Position numbers and translations under genes: made by a program. A stretch of 64,000 nt of DNA from Paracoccaceae bacterium (lineage in GTDB: Bacteria > Pseudomonadota > Alphaproteobacteria > Rhodobacterales > Rhodobacteraceae), in NCBI GenBank assembly GCA_022448245.1, contig JAKVCO010000017.1:1-64000 (forward strand). The letters are read 5' to 3'. The notes below the pieces were generated by a model that did not search any database, had not been told where the DNA came from, and saw only the letters and a list, made by a program, of their open reading frames with translations. Below, one piece after another: positions 8,374 to 17,779 of the stretch. Numbering within the stretch: the first letter of the stretch is position 1; every line of letters begins with the position of its first letter.

Positions 8374-9648
8374 TCACACGAACGGCAAATAGTAGTCGCG
8401 AACCTCGCCCACGCTTTTGCCGTCGAGACGCTTCGCCTCGTCCCGCTTGAGGTAGAGGATCGCGTCACAAAGCTCTGTTCCTACTGCGTTTCTCAGCACA
8501 GGATCCTTATCCAAAGCGTCCATAGCGCGAACCAGCGTCGGCGGCACATGGCGCTGAGCGCGCACGTTCTCAAGACCGTCGAGATCCTCCGGCGGCGGGC
8601 AATCAAGACCCTCTTCAAGGCCCAGGAACGCGGCCTGAAGCACGGCCGCCACGGCGATGTAAGGCGAGGTTGCGCAATCGGCGCTGCGATGTTCGAGCCG
8701 CGCCGATTTAGGTGAGGCCACGGAAGAGCGGATTGTCGTCAGGCGGTGGTCATCCGCCCAATTGGCCCAATAGCCCGACATCGAAGCAGCCGTCAGCCGG
8801 TCGTAGGAATTGATCGTCATCGCGAGCAGCCCTGCGAGGCTCTCATGGTGCCGCATAAGGCCAGCGATGCAGTGCTGTGCCGTTTTCGAGAGCCGTCCGT
8901 CTGGCCCGATGACATTCAGGCCCGCCTCGTCTGCCATCGAGAAGTTCACGTGGAGACCGGAGCCGCCCCTCTCAGGGATTGGCTTCGCCATATACGTCAG
9001 GAGCATACCGTGCTTTGCGGCAACTTCGCGTGCCATCGTGCGGAAGAGGAAGGCATCGTCGCAGGCCTTCAGGGCGTCTGTGAAGCCGAGGGTAAGCTCG
9101 AACTGTCCGTTATCGTATTCTGCATTCTGGCTCTCAAGGGGAAGGCCCGCGCGATATGCGGTCTCCCAGATCTCGTCCATTACGCCGCGTGGGTCATTCA
9201 GCGTCCCGCAGCCGTAGACGAAAGCACCGGGCGTATCGTAGGGGCGCCAGACCCCGTCTTCATCGCGTTGGAAAAGGTACGCTTCGGTCTCAAGTCCCAC
9301 CATGGGCTTCAAACCATGGGCTTCCCACGCGGCCACAGCGCGCTTCAGCGCCCCTCGTGGGCAAAGACCAAAGGGGTCACCATCCGCGTAAAGATCGCCA
9401 AGCGCGACCTCAGTACCGGCCTGCCAGCTCGTCCGACGTTCTTCATCGAGCACGAGTTCCATATCCGGCAGCCCATCAAAGAGCCCGGCACCCGGCACTG
9501 GGATAAGGTCGCGGTCAAAAGTCGTCCCAAAGACGCCCCGCGCGAAGCCGATCTTGCCCCCAGCCGCCAGCGACGGTGGCACGTACTTCCCGCGTGGCAG
9601 GTTCAGCAGATCACAGAACATGGCGCGGGTACGGATGATATCAGTCAT
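8374..9648 (-). CDS. Glutamine synthetase family protein (gamma-glutamyl-amine ligase type)
   Basis: The 424 residues include the glutamine synthetase catalytic signatures: LETEAYLF (metal Glu), NAEYDNGQFELTL, GGSGLHVNFSM (catalytic loop), NSYDRLTAASM and RLEHRSADCATSPYIAVAAVL. The tail lacks an obvious adenylylation site, as in divergent GS-like enzymes that glutamylate amines (PuuA, GlnA3 type). It is the downstream gene of the tct transporter operon, separated from tctC by 36 bp containing a strong hairpin. With the aromatic amine decarboxylase and GATase1 protein nearby, an amine substrate is plausible; the substrate itself cannot be read from sequence. Confidence 0.8.
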   Translation of the reverse strand: MTDIIRTRAMFCDLLNLPRGKYVPPSLAAGGKIGFARGVFGTTFDRDLIPVPGAGLFDGLPDMELVLDEERRTSWQAGTEVALGDLYADGDPFGLCPRGALKRAVAAWEAHGLKPMVGLETEAYLFQRDEDGVWRPYDTPGAFVYGCGTLNDPRGVMDEIWETAYRAGLPLESQNAEYDNGQFELTLGFTDALKACDDAFLFRTMAREVAAKHGMLLTYMAKPIPERGGSGLHVNFSMADEAGLNVIGPDGRLSKTAQHCIAGLMRHHESLAGLLAMTINSYDRLTAASMSGYWANWADDHRLTTIRSSVASPKSARLEHRSADCATSPYIAVAAVLQAAFLGLEEGLDCPPPEDLDGLENVRAQRHVPPTLVRAMDALDKDPVLRNAVGTELCDAILYLKRDEAKRLDGKSVGEVRDYYLPFV

Positions 9649-9655
9649 AGCGGTT

Positions 9656-9676
9656 GGGGCCGGCGGAACCGGCCCC
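9656..9676 (-). other. Perfect GC hairpin between tctC and the glutamine-synthetase-like gene
   Basis: GGGGCCGG (9656-9663) and CCGGCCCC (9669-9676) form an 8-bp perfect stem with a 5-base loop in the 36-bp gap. No U-tract follows, so it is more likely an mRNA-stabilising or processing hairpin that separates tctC from the ligase than a full terminator. Confidence 0.55.
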
Positions 9677-9684
9677 CTCCTGTC

Positions 9685-10617
9685 TTAGTTCAGCATGTCG
9701 TTGAACTTGGCGTCGGTTGCGCGGTCCGTAGCGATGCGAGCCTCTGCTTCGGCCTGACCTTGCCAGTAGACCTTGGCACCGGTCTCGGCCATCAGAGCCT
9801 GAGCCTCGTCGCTCGTCATCGTCTTCTCAGCGATCTCAGCGATCGTATCAATGACGTTTTGCGGCGTGCCTTTGGTGACAAACAGGCCGTTCCAGAGCTC
9901 CAGGCTGTCGATGCCAGCCTGAGACGCCAACGTGCCGACACCGTCGAGCTTGGCGATAGGCTCGTTGCCGATATTGGCCAGAACGTTCACCTCGTCGAGG
10001 CAGGGCTCGATGAGCGCGAGCGTCGTATTGATGACGTCAGCATCGCCGGAGCTCAGCGTGTTGCAATCGAGAAGGTCGAACGCGCTCTCGTCGGCGAATT
10101 CAAAGCCCATCTCTTGAGCCGCCACGAAGCTGACCTTCGTCGGCGTCAGGCCCGCACCGAAGTGGCCAAGGACCACATCGTTGTCCTGAGCGTGTGCGGC
10201 GAGCTCCGCCATGTTGCTGTAGGGCGCGTCACCCGCTGCGGCGAGCACGAAGGGATACGTGAGGAAGATGCCCACGGGCACAAAGCTGTCCTCTTCGATG
10301 CCGATGTCAATCTTTGGGCCGACAATCGGCACGCCGATCACGAAGGAGCCCACAACGGAGCCATCCGCAGGCGCTTCCAGCACCTCAAGCGCGCCCGGGA
10401 ACGGGCCGTCGCCGCCACCGGGGCGGTTCACGACGCTCACCGCCTGCCCCGTGGCCTCGGCCATGTCGGCGGCAATCATGCGCGTAAGGATGTCTTCAAA
10501 GTCGCCTGGAGGCCACGGCACGATCATCTGCACCGGACCAGATGGATAGGCATGGCCATCGGCCATCGCCAGCGAACCGGAAAGCGCCAGCGCGGTTCCC
10601 AAGAGTAGCTTCTTCAT
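9685..10617 (-). CDS. tctC: Tripartite tricarboxylate transporter substrate-binding protein (TctC family)
   Basis: This 310-residue periplasmic binding protein starts with a signal peptide (MKKLLLGTALALSGSLAMADG, cleavage after about residue 19). The typical PVQMIVPWPPGDFEDILTRM start and the VVNRPGGG loop follow. ATG 10617 is chosen over 10620 and the longer upstream frame because GGAG lies 6 bases before it and the signal peptide begins there. It delivers a carboxylate to TctAB. The ligand is unknown, as this family is very broad. It is third in the tctB-tctA-tctC order and is followed by the GS-like gene. Confidence 0.88.
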   Translation of the reverse strand: MKKLLLGTALALSGSLAMADGHAYPSGPVQMIVPWPPGDFEDILTRMIAADMAEATGQAVSVVNRPGGGDGPFPGALEVLEAPADGSVVGSFVIGVPIVGPKIDIGIEEDSFVPVGIFLTYPFVLAAAGDAPYSNMAELAAHAQDNDVVLGHFGAGLTPTKVSFVAAQEMGFEFADESAFDLLDCNTLSSGDADVINTTLALIEPCLDEVNVLANIGNEPIAKLDGVGTLASQAGIDSLELWNGLFVTKGTPQNVIDTIAEIAEKTMTSDEAQALMAETGAKVYWQGQAEAEARIATDRATDAKFNDMLN

Positions 10618-10633
10618 CATTTTCTCCCTGTGA

Positions 10634-12127
10634 TTATGGTTGAAGAGTGTTGCGGCGTCTAAGCGCCGAGACAAGCGTGGCGATTAACACGAGGCAGATC
10701 ACCGCGAAGAGCGTGCCCGAGACGGGCCGATTTACGAGGTCGAAGACAGTCTTGATCTGGCTGGACCCTGCGGAAAGTTTCTCGATCATGATCGAGCCCA
10801 GCACGAGGCCAAGCACGATGGGCACAAGCGGCCAATCGAGGCGGCGCAGGATGTAGCCTAGATAGCCAAAGCCCACCGCAAACATGCAGTCCGTGAAGGA
10901 ATTGCGGATGGAGAAGACGCCCACGAAGCTAAGGAGCAGGATGAAACAGCCGAGCAGCCGGTTCGGGATGTAGATGATCTTGGCGATCCAGCGCGTGGAG
11001 AAGAGCAGCGCGATCACCACGATCACGTTGATGATCAGGAGCGCGATGAAGAGCGAGAAGAGGAAATCAGGGTTGTTCTCGAAAATATCGGGCCCCGGTT
11101 TGATGCCAGCATCGAAGAAGACGACCATCATCATCGCTGTCAGCGCCTCCCCCGGCACGCCCAGCGCGAGAAGCGGGATCATAGCGGCGGCGGGGACAGC
11201 GTTGTTGGCGGTTTCCGAGGCCACGAGGCCCTCAGGTGAGCCATGGCCGAAGCGCGCAGGCTCCTTCGACAGGGCCCGTGCCGTTGAGTAGCTGAAGAAC
11301 TGGGCCACGAACTCCCCCACGCCGGGGATGATGCCCATAATGGTGCCGTAGCAGGCGGAGATGCCCGCCACGATCTTGTGGCGCCAAAGCTCCGCAAAGC
11401 CGCGGAAGAGCGTGCCTTTAAGGCGCGCCTCGGGTGGATCATCGTCCTTGCCTGTGAGCAGGAAAAGCGCCTGCGAGATAGCAAAGACACCCACGATCAC
11501 CACGATCAGATTGAAGCCCGCATAGAGGTAATCGATCCCGAAGGTGAAACGGTCGATCTGGCGCATGCTCTGGCGGCCCACCATGGCAATGAGGAACCCC
11601 AGCGCGAAAAGAAGAGTCGCGATCCCCATCGTCCGTCGGTGCGCCACGATGAGCAGCACCGCGCCGAGGGCCGCGGCCATAAAGATATCGCGCTGCCCGA
11701 AGAGCGCGCCCAGATTGCGCAGATAGGGCCCGAAGATCATGAGCGCGATGAGCGCCAGACAGATGGAGAAACACCCGCCCACGAAGCTCGCTGAATAGGC
11801 CAGCGAGAGCGCTCGCGCCGCCTCGCCCCGCCGGGTCATGGCGTGCCCGTCGTAGGTCGTCAGGGCGTTTACAGGGGTGCCGGGCGTGTTGATCAGAATG
11901 GCCGGGATCGCGCCGCCGTACATAGATGAACCATAGACGCCGAGAAGTAGAACGAGGCTCACCAGATCATCGAGGAAGACCGTTGCGGGCAGTAGGATCG
12001 CGATGGCGATTGCCGGACCAATGCCGGGGACTGCTCCGATAGCCAGCCCACCGATGGAGCCAATCAGGATCGCCACCAGCACCGAGGGCTGTGCGATCGC
12101 ATCCAGGCCGGTCCAGAACGCCTCCAT
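10634..12127 (-). CDS. tctA: Tripartite tricarboxylate transporter large membrane subunit (TctA family)
   Basis: The 497-residue protein has about ten to twelve hydrophobic segments. It carries the family-typical GAVPGIGPAIAIAILLPAT near residue 33 and a second related loop, GIIPGVGEFVAQFFSYSTA, mid-protein, corresponding to the two inverted halves of TctA. It forms the inner-membrane translocation channel. It starts five bases after tctB and ends 16 bases before tctC, so the three are one transcription unit. Confidence 0.9.
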   Translation of the reverse strand: MEAFWTGLDAIAQPSVLVAILIGSIGGLAIGAVPGIGPAIAIAILLPATVFLDDLVSLVLLLGVYGSSMYGGAIPAILINTPGTPVNALTTYDGHAMTRRGEAARALSLAYSASFVGGCFSICLALIALMIFGPYLRNLGALFGQRDIFMAAALGAVLLIVAHRRTMGIATLLFALGFLIAMVGRQSMRQIDRFTFGIDYLYAGFNLIVVIVGVFAISQALFLLTGKDDDPPEARLKGTLFRGFAELWRHKIVAGISACYGTIMGIIPGVGEFVAQFFSYSTARALSKEPARFGHGSPEGLVASETANNAVPAAAMIPLLALGVPGEALTAMMMVVFFDAGIKPGPDIFENNPDFLFSLFIALLIINVIVVIALLFSTRWIAKIIYIPNRLLGCFILLLSFVGVFSIRNSFTDCMFAVGFGYLGYILRRLDWPLVPIVLGLVLGSIMIEKLSAGSSQIKTVFDLVNRPVSGTLFAVICLVLIATLVSALRRRNTLQP

Positions 12128-12131
12128 TGCC

Positions 12132-12821
12132 TCAGAACCACGTCAGCATGAAGCCGCGCGCCCCGTCAGGCAGCAGAGAATAAAGCCAGATGTTCACCGG
12201 CGTTTTGATCTGAAGCCCAGTCCGGAAAAGGAGCACGATCGCAAATGAAGCAGCCAGGCAGATGCTAAACCAGCGCCAGCCCCGGTAGCCCATCCGCCAC
12301 GGCAGTGCGGTTCCAAAGACGAGCGTGCTGACCAGATACCCAAAGATCGGCACAGCCAGTGTGTAGGCAATGAACCAGCCCACGAACTCCAGCGCCGAGA
12401 GCCATTTGGAGGCCTCATAGGACATCTCCACCGGCTGCTTGAAACGCCTGCGCCAATTGTGCGTGATCCGGCTTTTGCGCAGGTTCAGCACCGCTGCTGG
12501 CACGAGAATTGCCATGCAGATCGCCGGTGCGACCCAGCCCTGCTTGAGGATACGACCAAGCCGCTCAAGGCGCCCTTCCCCTTCGATGATCCCGAACTGG
12601 CGCAGCAGATAAGTGCCCATTTCATCAGGCAGCTTTCGCCCGTCCCACCCGGAGGCAAAGAAGAACGAGACAAAGAAAAAGAGCGCGACCAAAGCGATGA
12701 AGATCGAGAAAGCGAGGTCGCCACGGCCCCGCCGAAAGGCAAGAAGGTCGTCCACCTTGAACTTGCGATCAGGTGGAGTCTCCGATTTAAACCGGCGCAC
12801 TTTGAGCGGGCCGGTCGTCAT
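12132..12821 (-). CDS. tctB: Tripartite tricarboxylate transporter small membrane subunit (TctB family)
   Basis: The 229-residue protein has a charged N-terminal stretch of about 35 residues, then roughly four hydrophobic segments (around 36-58, 93-112, 140-165 and 180-203), the usual pattern of TctB. Sequence conservation in this subunit is always weak, so the call rests on topology and its position directly before tctA. Its ATG overlaps the stop codon of a 9-codon upstream ORF that carries the strong ribosome binding site, so tctB is probably translated by coupling. Confidence 0.78.
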   Translation of the reverse strand: MTTGPLKVRRFKSETPPDRKFKVDDLLAFRRGRGDLAFSIFIALVALFFFVSFFFASGWDGRKLPDEMGTYLLRQFGIIEGEGRLERLGRILKQGWVAPAICMAILVPAAVLNLRKSRITHNWRRRFKQPVEMSYEASKWLSALEFVGWFIAYTLAVPIFGYLVSTLVFGTALPWRMGYRGWRWFSICLAASFAIVLLFRTGLQIKTPVNIWLYSLLPDGARGFMLTWF

Positions 12822-12847
12822 ACGGCCGAAGTCGTTAAGCGGAACAT
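12818..12847 (-). CDS. Short upstream ORF (9 codons) coupled to tctB
   Basis: ATG at 12847 is preceded at proper spacing by the best ribosome binding site of the operon (GAGGAGGGAGAG). It encodes MFRLTTSAV and stops with TGA overlapping the tctB ATG (ATGA, 12821-12818). tctB itself has no comparable site. This could be a leader peptide or only a coupling device. No amino acid bias typical of attenuation is seen apart from two Thr. Confidence 0.5.
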   Translation of the reverse strand: MFRLTTSAV

Positions 12848-12903
12848 TGCACTCTCCCTCCTCGCATAGAGGCGGAAAATCGATGTTCGTGCAACGATTC
12901 CGT

Positions 12904-13911
12904 CTAAGGGAGTGCTTTCTTCAAAGGCCCCGCGGGGGCAGCGGTCAGTGCGACACCGGGCACAATCTCGGCGTCAGGCAGGCCTCTTGTGCTAACCTCG
13001 CCTGCTTGAAGCTGCACCACACGGGCGCCCTTGCGGGCCTCAGAGAGCATTCGAGCGGCGAGCGCAGGCCATGGCTCGGCCCCCTCAAAGGGCCCGGTGA
13101 AGACGCGCTCAGCGTCACGGCGGGCCAGTTCCAAAACTTCTTCCCCGACCATGGCATCGTAGAAGATGACGTCGGCCTCCTGCAGGCGCTGGACCCCGCG
13201 CATGGTGATGAGGTCTCGCGCCTCGGCGACACCCGGGCCCACGCCCACGACGCAAACCCCGCCATCAGCGCGGTCAGGCGCGCCGCCTGCGGCGATGGCC
13301 GTCTTAATAGCTTGAGCAGCATGCACCTCAGCGCCCCGCGTCCACATCTGCATGGGAGCCTCGGCAAAAACCCAACGCCAGAAAGCACGTCTGTCAGATC
13401 GCTTCACTTTGGCAGAGACCGCTCCCCGCAGACGCCCTGCGAGTGCAGCGAGACCTCCCAATGATTGAGGCAGTTCTTCTTCCATGCGCGTCTTGATCTG
13501 GCGGGCGAGCACGGGTGCTGTGCCTTCCGTGCCGCTTGCAATCACCACGGGATCACGATCGACGAGCGACGGCGTGGTCATGTCGCAAAGGGCGGGCTGA
13601 TCCACCACGTTCACCGCGCAATGCGCTTCTTTGGCCAAACCATGCGCGCAGATATCCACGCCAAAGCAGCCCGATGCCACAAACACCATGGCTGCGCCTT
13701 GAAAGAAGCCGGGCGTGAGAGGGCCGCGGTATTGCTCGGCCCGTCCCTCCTCCACGAGGCCTGCGATTTCGTCCTCGAGCTCAGGAGCCGCGAACACGGT
13801 CCGCGCGTCCGTCTTGAGCATGAGACGCGCTTTTTGTGCTGCCTGTTCGCCGCCGCCCACAATGATGACGCGGCGCCCCGTCGTCTTGATGAACATGGGG
13901 AAAGATTTCAT
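12904..13911 (-). CDS. cysG: Siroheme synthase: precorrin-2 dehydrogenase/ferrochelatase with a truncated methyltransferase domain
   Basis: The 335-residue protein starts MKSFPMFIKTTGRRVIIVGGG, the NAD-binding start of the CysG N-terminal (Met8p-like) module, complete through about residue 205. The C-terminal part (about 217-335) begins like a uroporphyrinogen III methyltransferase (CVVGVGPGVAEARDLITMRG, LQEADVIFYDAMV) but collapses after about 70 residues. The GGDP-type loop reads LQAGEVST and the whole second half is missing, so it is unlikely to methylate. The full CysG is about 460 residues. It lies 11 bp after nasA and would supply siroheme for NirA. Confidence 0.82.
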   Translation of the reverse strand: MKSFPMFIKTTGRRVIIVGGGEQAAQKARLMLKTDARTVFAAPELEDEIAGLVEEGRAEQYRGPLTPGFFQGAAMVFVASGCFGVDICAHGLAKEAHCAVNVVDQPALCDMTTPSLVDRDPVVIASGTEGTAPVLARQIKTRMEEELPQSLGGLAALAGRLRGAVSAKVKRSDRRAFWRWVFAEAPMQMWTRGAEVHAAQAIKTAIAAGGAPDRADGGVCVVGVGPGVAEARDLITMRGVQRLQEADVIFYDAMVGEEVLELARRDAERVFTGPFEGAEPWPALAARMLSEARKGARVVQLQAGEVSTRGLPDAEIVPGVALTAAPAGPLKKALP

Positions 13912-13922
13912 TGCGCGGTCTC

Positions 13923-16568
13923 CTATTCGGCGGCTTGCTTGTGGCGCAACGCGGCCAAGAGCGCCTTGATCTCTGGCCTGCACGATCCGCAGTTCGTACC
14001 TGCTCTCAACGCGGCGCCGACGTCATCGACATCTGCTAGGCCTTGCTCTTCGATCGCGCGCGCGATGGTGTTCACCCCGACGTTGAAGCACGAACACACC
14101 GTGGGCCCGGGGTCGGGCACATCCGTCGGTGTGCGCCTCAGTAGTACACCTGAAGCCGCCTCCCCCGGTCGCGTGGCGAGGTAGTCGCGCATGACGGCGA
14201 CAGGTTCACGCGCCACAAAGATCGCAGCCAAAAGCCGTCCACCGCTGTGAAAGGCAAAGCGCGCGATGCCGCCGATCGTGTCGGTAAAGCTCGTGACTTC
14301 AGCGGCGGGCAAATCAAAGAGGCGGCGTGCTTCAGCCTCCCAATCTGCAGGCTCTTTCGCCCCTGCGAGCTCCATCCGGTAGCCCGTTTGCGTTTTGGCG
14401 AGCGCCCAGTAGTCAGCCCGCGCTTCTGGCGCCTAGAGAGAGACGGCAAAGCCGTACCACGCGGCCTCGAACTTCCTCACATCGACCACAGCAGCCTTGC
14501 TTTCGGGCTGCCCTGAAACTGGGTCCACCGAACCCGCCACAAGCGCATCAATCCGCGCAGACGGCGCCGTTTCCCCAGTCCAATGCATTGGCGCAAAGAC
14601 CTGTCCAGTCGTGACATCATCCGTGATCCGCGACCGCAAGATCGCGCTGCCCTGAGGACTTTTGACACTCACCAGATCCGCAGGCGCGAGGCCTAGTGAA
14701 CGCGCATCGTCGGGATGAATATCGAGGAATGGCTCGGCTAGGTGAGACGACAGGCGCGCCGACAGCGCCGTGCGCGTCATCGTATGCCACTGGTCGCGGA
14801 GGCAGCCCGTATTGAAGCGAAACGGATACCGCGGACCGGTTTTGGCCGCCGGGGGCCGCCAACGCACCGGCACCAACTTCACTTTGCCGGTCGCGTGGAA
14901 AAAGTCGCCCTCGCTGAAGAAACGCCCGCCCTGCCGGGTGGCGCTCACAGGCCATCGCAGCGGCTTGAGGGCCCCATATTCATCGCGGGAAAGCTCGGCG
15001 AGGCCCGAGATATCGAAGTCGCGCCCCATCTGGCCAGCAATGCCTGAGAGTGCGGCGTGCTCACGGAAAATCTCCGCGGGGTGCTGGTAGTTGAAAACGT
15101 CCTTCCAGCCCATCCGGCGGCCCACCTCAGCGAGGATGTCCCAATCCGCGCGCGCGCCGGCGAATGACGGCAGCACCGCGCGTTGCCGCGAAATGGTGCG
15201 ATCCGAATTGGTGACCGTGCCGTCTTTCTCTGCCCAGGCGGCGGCGGGTAGCAAGACATCGGCCAAGCGCGCCGTATCGGTGCGGCCTGTCACGTCGCTG
15301 ACGGCCACAAAATCGCACCCCGCGATGGCTTCGCGCACGGCATCGGCCTCGGGCATTGAAACGGCTGGGTTCGTATGAATGATCCAGAGGGCTTTGATCT
15401 TGCCCGCGCCCACGGCGCGAAACATGTCCACGGCTTTGAGACCCGCGGCCTCAGGCATCTCTGGTGCATCCCAGAACGTCTTTACTGCCGCGCGGTGATC
15501 CGCGTTTTCAAGGTCGAGGTGACAGGCCAGCATATTGGCCAAGCCGCCGACCTCGCGCCCGCCCATGGCGTTGGGCTGACCAGTGACAGAAAGCGGACCC
15601 AAGCCAGGGCGGCCGATGCGACCTGTGGCGAGGTGGCAATTCAGAATGGCGTTCACCTTGTCAGCGCCCGACGTCGACTGGTTCACCCCTTGGGAGAAGA
15701 CCGTGACGACCTTCTCGGTCCCAATCCACTCGGCAGCAAACGCATCCAGCTCCTCAGAGGTCAGACCCGTCTCAGTAGGGTTGTTCTCCCGCGCCGCGGC
15801 CATCGCTTCAGCGATCCCATCGGTCTGTGCGATATAGTCGGCGTCGACCGCGCCTGCGTCCTCAATGCGAGCCAACAGATCGTTGAAAAGCGCCACGTCG
15901 CTGCCCAGCACCAGCTTGAGGTGCAGATCAGCAGCATCGCAGGACGCGGTGCGCCTCGGATCTACGACGATAATCCGCGCTCCGCGCTTTTCACGCGCGG
16001 CCAGCACCCGCTGGAAAAGCACGGGATGGCACCACGCGAGGTTCGAGCCCACGAGCACAATGAGGTCTGCCTCATCAAGGTCCTCATAAGTTCCGGGCAC
16101 TGTATCGGTCCCAAAGGCCCTCTTATGGCCCGCCACCGTCGAGGCCATGCACAGGCGCGAATTCGTGTCTATGTTCGCCGTACCGATGAAGCCTTTGATG
16201 AGCTTGTTGGCGACGTAGTAATCCTCGGTCAGGAGCTGACCGGAGACATAGAAGGCGCAGGCATCGGGGCCGTATTCCTGCTGCGCGGCGCGGAACTTGT
16301 CCGCTACGGTTTGCAGCGCGTCGTCCCAGCTCGCAGGCTTTCCGTCGACCAGCGGGGTGCGAAGGCGGTAGCCGCGGTTCACCTCTTCTCCCACAGTTTC
16401 GCCCAGCGCAGACCCTTTGGAGCAAAGCTTGCCGAAGTTCGCTGGGTGGCCAGGGTCACCTTTGACGAGCAGCCCGCCATTGCCATCTGGGGTTAGCAAC
16501 ACGCCGCACCCCACCCCACAATAAGGACAGGTGGACCGTGTCGTAGGGAGGCCTGATCCGTCCATCAT
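13923..16568 (-). pseudogene. nasA: Assimilatory nitrate reductase large subunit, interrupted by an in-frame TAG
   Basis: This is a molybdopterin bis-MGD nitrate reductase with an N-terminal 4Fe-4S site (CPYCGVGC plus KLCSKG), a large Mo-cofactor body and a C-terminal BFD-type 2Fe-2S domain (VCSCFNVG ... TNCGSCRPEIK). After 711 codons the frame hits TAG at 14433-14435 in SL*APEARADYWALA. The same frame then continues unbroken for 170 more codons through the BFD domain to the stop at 13923, so one substitution explains it. The truncated product would keep the Mo domain but lose the 2Fe-2S electron-entry domain. ATG 16568 or 16565 overlaps the upstream reductase stop. Confidence 0.85.
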
Positions 16569-17779
16569 GCCGCCAACGAACAACGGGAGAGCTCGGTGCT
16601 CTCATAACCCGGACCAAAGAGGAGGGTATCGCGAAGCGCCGTGACATCCTCACCGCTTTCGATCAGGTCGAAGTACCAACTGCTGTCTGTCGTCTCACCG
16701 TAGAGAACTGCGCCGATGAGGCGGCCTTGTTCGAGGATGAGCCGCTTGTAAACCTGGGCGCTCGGGTCGCGCAGTAGCAGGTTCTGTCTGCCCTCGCCCT
16801 CCGCAAAATCCCCCGCTGAAAAGAGATCGCATCCCGTGACCTTCAGCTTGGTCGATAGCGGCTTCGGCGCGAAGGTCGCTGTACCGCCCCGCAGCACATT
16901 TGCCAGAACCGCGGCTTGTTCGTAAAGCGGCGCCACAAGGCCAAAGAGCTGTCCGTGATGCTCCACGCACTCCCCCAGGCCGAAGATGGCCGGATCAGAG
17001 GTCCGCATGTGATCGTCGACCACAAGACCGCGCGCCACATCGAGCTCAGCGGCCTGCGCCACGGCGACAGAGGGACGAATGCCCACCGCCATGACCAACA
17101 GATCGCAGGGCAGCTCACGCCCGTCCTTCAGGCGCAGCGCCTCGACCTGCCCGTCGCCAAGGATCGCCTCAGAATGCGCTTCACTGAGAACCTCGATCCC
17201 CTTCGCCTCAAGAAACGCCTGTAGGAGCCCAGCAGCCTCGGGATCAAGCTGCCGCTCCATTAAGTGGCCCATGAGATGCACGACCGTCACCTGGACACCG
17301 CGAGCGGCCATACCCGCTGCTGCCTCAAGCCCAAGCAGCCCACCCCCGATCACCACCGCGCGGGACCCGGGCTTGAGCGACATCATACACTTTGTATCCT
17401 CGAGGTCGCGGTATGCGATAACGCCGGCAAGGTCATGGCCAGGCAGCGGGATCATGAACGGGTCAGAGCCTGTCGCGATAACGAGCTTGTCATAGGCCAC
17501 TGGCCCCTTCGCGCCGTGAACCACGCGTGCGTCGCGATCAATGAGCTCCACGCGCTCCCCAAGGCGCGTGGTGATCCCCCGCGCGCCGTACCAGGCATCG
17601 TCATGGGTGATGATCTCACCATAGGTCTTCTCTCCCGCCAGAACGGGAGAGAGCATCAGGCGATTGTAGGTCCCGCGCGGCTCGGCATTGAAGAGCGTAA
17701 TGTCGAAATCCGCGCTCCCCAGATGTTCGAGCAGCCGACCGGCAGCCATGCCCGCGCCTATGACGACAAGGCGTTCCAT
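16565..17779 (-). CDS. FAD/NAD(P)-dependent reductase of nitrate assimilation (NasB/NirB N-terminal type)
   Basis: The 404-residue pyridine nucleotide-disulfide oxidoreductase has an FAD motif at the N-terminus (VVIGAGMAAGRLLEHL), an NAD(P) motif at about 145 (VVIGGGLLGLEAAAGMAARG) and an FAD-binding ATGSDP and GECVEH. It resembles the flavin module of NADH-nitrite reductase NirB and of NasB, so it probably passes electrons from NAD(P)H to NasA. It starts in the nrtCD stop (TGATG) and ends in the nasA start, hence it is translationally coupled. The frame is intact. Confidence 0.8.
   Translation of the reverse strand: MERLVVIGAGMAAGRLLEHLGSADFDITLFNAEPRGTYNRLMLSPVLAGEKTYGEIITHDDAWYGARGITTRLGERVELIDRDARVVHGAKGPVAYDKLVIATGSDPFMIPLPGHDLAGVIAYRDLEDTKCMMSLKPGSRAVVIGGGLLGLEAAAGMAARGVQVTVVHLMGHLMERQLDPEAAGLLQAFLEAKGIEVLSEAHSEAILGDGQVEALRLKDGRELPCDLLVMAVGIRPSVAVAQAAELDVARGLVVDDHMRTSDPAIFGLGECVEHHGQLFGLVAPLYEQAAVLANVLRGGTATFAPKPLSTKLKVTGCDLFSAGDFAEGEGRQNLLLRDPSAQVYKRLILEQGRLIGAVLYGETTDSSWYFDLIESGEDVTALRDTLLFGPGYESTELSRCSLAA

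Noticed and set aside
8746-10608. Long plus-strand open frame of about 620 codons
   Set aside because: It is antisense to the GS-like gene and tctC, with no family features. High GC content makes long shadow frames common; the minus-strand genes have clear motifs.
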